Position numbers and translations under genes: made by a program. 64,000 nt of DNA from Gymnorhina tibicen (Eukaryota; Chordata; Aves; Passeriformes; Artamidae): contig VXAZ01002369.1 in assembly GCA_013399875.1 (NCBI GenBank), forward strand, positions 207,459-271,458, read 5' to 3'. The notes beneath the pieces are model-generated. The model saw only the letters and a program-made list of their open reading frames with translations. It was not told the origin of the DNA and made no database searches. This document shows positions 58,461 to 64,000 of the stretch, piece after piece; position 1 is the stretch's first letter, and each line of letters starts with the position of its first letter.

Positions 58461-61400
58461 CCATTATGGACTTAAAGCTGATCTGCAAAACCCAGAAGTT
58501 TAGAACTGGTCTGCAAAAGTCAGCTTTTAATCACTGTTGTGGATGTCAGAATTTCCAGTTATAATCACAGATTGTTCTATACAGGATAGTCATGAAGGAG
58601 TATGAGAAAACTACAGGCTGGCATGGGGACAGTTTTTTGAATGTGAAAACTTTAACTGCTCCAGTGTGATAGTCTTTCTCGATGGTACTGAATGCACATG
58701 GAATGACTTCCTTTTTGAATTTTTCAGTGGTAAAAGGGAAATGGTACAGTGCACTATTGAAAAAAAAAGATAAAATATATATAGATAATGAAATGTGCTA
58801 TTTGAAGAGGACTGTCTAACAACAGTCATTAAATCAGTCTTTTTTTCCTTAGCTTGTTAATAGTCTAAAAAATTTTGTGTAAAGAATATTAGGAATGTGG
58901 AAAAAAATCTACAAAATATAAAATCAAGAATTATGGCATAATTTGGTCTTATATTGCTCATAATGTATTTTATACATAAACTGAAAATAACTGACAAATA
59001 AAGGAGCATGGAATTGGTAACATTTCATAGGGCTGAGAGAGAATGATTGCTTATAACCTGCTAAAGCAATGACCACAAAACGAACACTTTTCTCATACGT
59101 AATTTTATTTATTAGATAAGGAAATTTAATTGTGTTTATTAGCTAGGGGGTAAATGGTAAAGTAAGCTGTATCTCTGCATCAAGGATTTTCAATGTATTA
59201 GTAACATCTTTTGTATTAATACTGCTTCCTTTTGTATTGCTTTCATGACTTGTTTTTCTTTTTTGTGTGTGTGTATTTCTCAGAATCTCAGAGATGGCAT
59301 TAGGGCCACCTGAACATTCAGCTCTAGTGATCCTGTAGAAATGTGCTCTCTGCAGAGAGTGTTGGATTGTACACAAGGGTGTAGACTTCCTGTCTTCCAC
59401 CTGAGCTTCTTGGAAAGTGTCATCTATTGCTACACAGTACTACCTAGCTTTTTTTGATTGATGAATTTTATGTTATTTGATCAGTTTCTCTGTATCCTTG
59501 GGATTAGAAAATTGATTTGGGAATTCTTTTTTTCTTATTTCACAGTAAAACCATATATTTTACAAAATCTGATCTCTGTGTAGTTTCAATCTCTTATCTT
59601 GGAAATTCCCAACTACTGGAGTATAGTGCTTTCCTTCACACACATACCTTTCCTTCCTTATTTAGGTGCACTTTGTTTACTCAGGCTTTTTATACCATCA
59701 TTAATTTCAGACCTGTGTGGTAAAAATCTTTCTGTGTAATTGTTCTTTCTAAATGTTTGGGATGTTGTTCATTTGTTCACTTCTTACTTATAGAAGATAT
59801 GTTGCTGTTTCAAAAAATGCTTATTTTGTTCTGTGTTAATTGGGAAGCTTCAGGTGTTCCAAGGTGCCATCAAATGTTCTCCAAAACCTACTGACAGTCA
59901 AACTTACTAAAATGTCAGAATTTTTATTTACAAAATTTAGGGACATAACTAAGCTTTTTTAGAACTCAATGAGGCATGAAATACCATTTATGCTTTCTAA
60001 AAATGTATGTTAGGCATACAAATGCTAACCCTCCAGCTGTTTTGTATTTCATTTTACTTGCTGATACTGACAGAAACGTCTTTATTGGCTTTCTGCAAAT
60101 TCCTGTTAGCTTGTTAGCGTGCTCCTCAGGTCCAAATGTAATAATGTCTTATAAACACATTTAGACATTTGTTTTTCCTTTTTGATTCTGGACAGTGTCA
60201 TTTGCTTCCTGACTGTTAGACTTTTTATTTAATATGCATTAGCCTGAAACATTCCATGAAAAATGTGTTGAATGTGAATTTTAATATATTTCAGAGACTT
60301 AATAGGTATTAATAGAGCAATAATACAGTAGCAGACACAGACCAGATTACAGCTTGTAAATTACAGCCAGTGTACTGAGGACAAACACCATTAAGAAAAC
60401 ATAATTTGAACATTAAAGAGATTGTGTTTGTAATCAGGACATCTGCCAAAACCATATCCAAAGATACAGAAGTCCTCTAGCACACTTCTTTTGCAGCTTG
60501 CATTTGTACAACCCAATGTCTTCATCTGCCCAATTGAATTAAGTGTTCTAAAGTACAGCCAGAAGGATAATTGCTACAGGAATACCAGATACAGATGCAA
60601 CTTAAGTGGAGGTAATGTTCGTAAAATGTGGTCTGCCGACAGGCTTGAATGTGGAACTCTTTATCTACATTAGCTGATGGAGTGATTCCTGTTCCATGTC
60701 GGGCCTCACAGAGAGTCAAGAGAATTGGGTGGTTGCTTTGCTGTTTTCAGTCTCTTCCTGAAACTAGATTGGCTTATATCAATCACCTAGATAAGAACAG
60801 ATTTGAGCTCAGTGTTGCTAGAAGAGGAAAGTGATCTTCCTAGCTGGAGCTTGAGTGTGGCTGAAAATCAGAAGGAGAATCATTTGCATTTCATATTTTG
60901 CCAAGGTTTCTGACAGTTTGTCTGCTTTGAGATTTCTGCTAAGCAAAGCAATCAGGTTGTCCCAAGTCTTTCACTGATCCCTGTATAAAATATTGTCGTT
61001 TTCCCAACCCTGTCAACATCCCCAAACAATTAGGAAAAATCCCAAACCCCAGACCTAATTCCATGTTGCTGAAGAATTTTGAAAAATTATTCTGGAAAGA
61101 AGGGGTGAAACTTGAAATGCAAGATTTTCTTGCATTGGACAAAGTGCCTGAAAAGTGATGCAGAAGAGGTACTTTTGTATTTGTTCTGTCCTTGTTTTGC
61201 ATGATGCAACAGATTTGCATCAGTTCTGTTGGTAGATTTTGACATGGTATCTATCAGTGGGGAACAATTTCTTTGAACTCAAAAAAATTGCTTCATAGGA
61301 GCTGGAATTTCAGATTATTAGCAGGTCACAGATGGTAAATGACAGGCACCACTTATATAAGACCTGTCTTCAAAGAAGTGACTGAGAACGGAAAGGCCAA

Positions 61401-64000
61401 TTAGAAAGCTATGGACCAGTCATCTAGCTAGAACATCATCACAAGCTCAACAGCTGTTTCATGTCTAGCTCTGCAAGTCATCAGGGACTTAGGCATTGAT
61501 TTTCTTGGCAAACTGCTGAAATTCTTGAGTTTGCTCTCTACGTGATTCAAACGCTAATAATGTACTGTTTATATGTGTGAATCCTGCCTCTGTCCATGTA
61601 ACATCTTTGTGCAGTGGCTCTTAGGTGCCTCCTGCTGTGTTTCCCCCATCCATTTTATATTTTGTTTCTGTTGCTCTCTAACGCTGGCTGCTGTAGTGAG
61701 CTTGTAATCATTTTCACCGAAAGTGGACTGGCTGCTCAGCTCTCTTACAAGGGCTCCACATGGTTCTCACAAACCAGGTCTTTCCCACCTTGAGGAGTAA
61801 AGGGCAAGACTGTTTTCAAGTTGTGTGATATAGATGGACTTCAGCATTTCCAAACAACTTTCCCCTTTTTTGGCAATGACCTTTTTAAAACTAGTTTTAC
61901 ACATTTACATTGCACCAAAGAGCCAGCCAGGACCTTTTGGCCCAAAGTGTTCATAACTCCACGTTTTACTTAACTGACAATATGAAGGCATTTAAATAAC
62001 CAGTTGCCTATTATACTTGCCTGACAGTAGTCTTGAACATGGAGAGAAGGGGACAGGAGAGGAAGTGTCATAGCATTATTTCAGTGTCAGGGTGTTTTCT
62101 GTAGATGTTCAGCTATATTTTAGCTTTGGGCTTTGTTTCAGGTTCCTACCCTAGTTGCATGCTATTCAACCTATTCATTAACCCAATTTTTAAAGCTTAT
62201 ATAGAGATCATGGCAACTTACCAGAATGTGAACCTGTCACTCCATCTATGCTCTGGCTCTGCCTGATTACAGAGTCAGCTCTTCATTATGCTGTACACAC
62301 ACTGTGACCAGAGCAGAAATGCTAGTGGTGCATTGAAGTTGAATGTTTAGTTTGAAAGTGACAAAAAAAGGTTTTCTGTTGTTCAGACACACTGCAAAGA
62401 AGAAGAGAGATTTCCTATCCTCAAGGGTGCTGGACAAAGAGCATCATATTTGCTTTTACCCTGCCTCAGCAGGAGACTCAGAAGCCAGAACAGCAGACCT
62501 GCATAAGGTCTGTTTCTGAGGTCTGGAGCCTCCAGTCTGTTATGCTCTGTTCCCAGACTTTAGTTATCACCCATTAATCCTTCCTTGTATCCTGGAAGGA
62601 CCAGTATCCCTACAGAAAAAAAATATGCCTTGAATCACTTTAAGGCTTTGCAGCCCTTTCAGATTCCCCAACATTAATATTTGTGTCTGAAGCTAACTCA
62701 TGCAATAAATTAGGCAACTGTTGATTAAATTAGAGTGACCTGAGAGAAAAAAAATACACAAGCTAAGGAAACATTCTTAAAGGAAGAGTTTTTAATGGCT
62801 CAAAACCTTCAAACTGCTGCGGAGCATAGCTGGAAAATCAATTTGGAGTTTTCATTTGTTTCTGTTCTCAGAAATGAGACCGATTTGGCAGTCGTGCTCT
62901 AACATTAATGATTTAAGGGACTTAACCTTGCTTTATGAATAGAATTCAATCCAGCCTTAAGGTCCATAGGCAATTACTGCAATGAGCATCTGCATGACAC
63001 GCTTTTAAACTCTATACACATTGTGAAAATGTGGTGGGGGGTGGGTTTTATAGGGATACAACAAACTCAAGAGGAATTCCTAATGGAGGAACTGCATGCT
63101 GATCTTTATCTAAGCACATAGGTCATAAAGTGCAGGAGGAGATGTTAGTAATATTTGTTTCACATTAAGAAGGCACCATGTCAGGTAATGCAGGAGAAAT
63201 AAGTATTCTTGAAGCAATCAGACTGAGAGTGTTGGTGTCCCATAAAGTGCTGCCTAAAATTAAGTGAATTTTCTGAGACCAGTGATGGAAATTGACTACT
63301 ACTATTATCCAGGTAATTTTTTGACTGTGATAGGAAAAAAAGCAAACTCTTGAAGACCTGGAACAAAATCAAGGATTTTAAACATAAAATACTGAAGGAT
63401 CCTTTCTTTATCTTAGCTGTTAGTGTTCTCCCAAAATTTTACTAAAGTGATGTTCTTGCTTAATATAAAATGATACAAAAGATCAGTTAAGAAACTATCC
63501 TAGTTTTAGTAATCTTGTTTGTATGGGCAAAGAACAGAAGAAATATGCCAACTTTTTGTTCTCGCTGCCATCTAACAAGTTCCATAGCAATTTTTCCTGT
63601 CTGTCAGTGCAAGTCTGCTCTGGATCCTTCTCTTTTCCTTCCTGTTTATTCTTACAGGAAGTGTTAGATATCCTCTTTGTAACAGAAGTGTTGGACTGAG
63701 ATGGTGCTATCTTTCTAACGTTCCTCTGAAATGTTTTTCTTTATCTATTGGCTGTCTGAACTGTAGCTTATCTTCACATTTGACTAGTGAATGCTTGTCT
63801 CTTAAAAAGGCAGAGTAAGATGGAAAGAAGTGAAAAGTTTCAACTGGAATGGTAAAATAGAAGCATCTGCAGACTTTCTTCTGATCTTTAACTCATGACA
63901 CCATTTCTCAAGCCATGTCACGAAATGTTTAATCAGTGTTTCAAATATTCACACTGCTCATTTTAAGGAAAGGCTTCTGTCTGCATATAGTTACTTCGGA
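58461..64000. other. Intergenic, nothing recognised
   Basis: AT-rich sequence to the end of the window. Open frames are all under 100 codons and none resembles a known family. No repeat family was recognised. Confidence 0.5.

Noticed and set aside
1..64000. CRISPR arrays, operons, tRNA or rRNA genes
   Set aside because: None seen. The window is vertebrate nuclear DNA; the only periodic arrays are microsatellites and LTR motifs.

Overview
This is vertebrate nuclear DNA, almost certainly from a bird. It is AT-rich, has no long open frames and no operon-like packing, and carries repeats typical of birds: several CR1 LINE fragments (one ending in the ATTCTATGATTCTA-type 3' tail) and four solo retroviral LTRs of avian type. 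The density of LTRs hints at a songbird, but the species cannot be named from this window.

One gene accounts for bases ~2,045 to ~50,630 on the + strand: the 3' half of NEK10, a NIMA-family protein kinase, recognised exon by exon against the human protein as I remember it. Exons found, in order: C-lobe of the kinase domain (~2045-2205, 2625-2695, 7502-7712), an acidic/poly-serine linker exon (19036-19122), the conserved tail (30879-30979, 34034-34144, 37567-37619, 37704-37759), and a terminal exon with stop codon at 49376-49433, followed by a ~1.2 kb 3'UTR with an AATAAA at 50603. Some human linker segments were not found and are either diverged or lost.

The most notable point is that NEK10 looks broken here. 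The first visible exon has a one-base deletion, and the conserved Asp of the D-x-W motif is replaced through a change that creates a perfect 12-bp tandem repeat. The second exon has an in-frame TAA, and the exon at 34034 is preceded by AT where AG is expected. By contrast the remaining exons keep clean frames, phases and splice sites. This suggests a recent unitary pseudogene, or loss of the kinase with a retained tail. An unexplained open exon-like segment at 48884-48987 has the same phase as exon 37704-37759 and could be an alternative exon.

Repeats lie mainly in the introns: a 2.8 kb antisense CR1 (4640-7440), an old antisense CR1 (13535-13870), LTRs at 14163-14806 and 17582-18269, an antisense CR1 (39107-39365), solo LTRs with perfect 5-bp target duplications at 40219-41317 and 43322-43942, a possible RNase-H-like remnant near 46.25 kb, and a sense CR1 (47940-48296). 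From ~50.6 kb to the end the window is intergenic, with one sense CR1 (57690-58460) and no recognisable gene.
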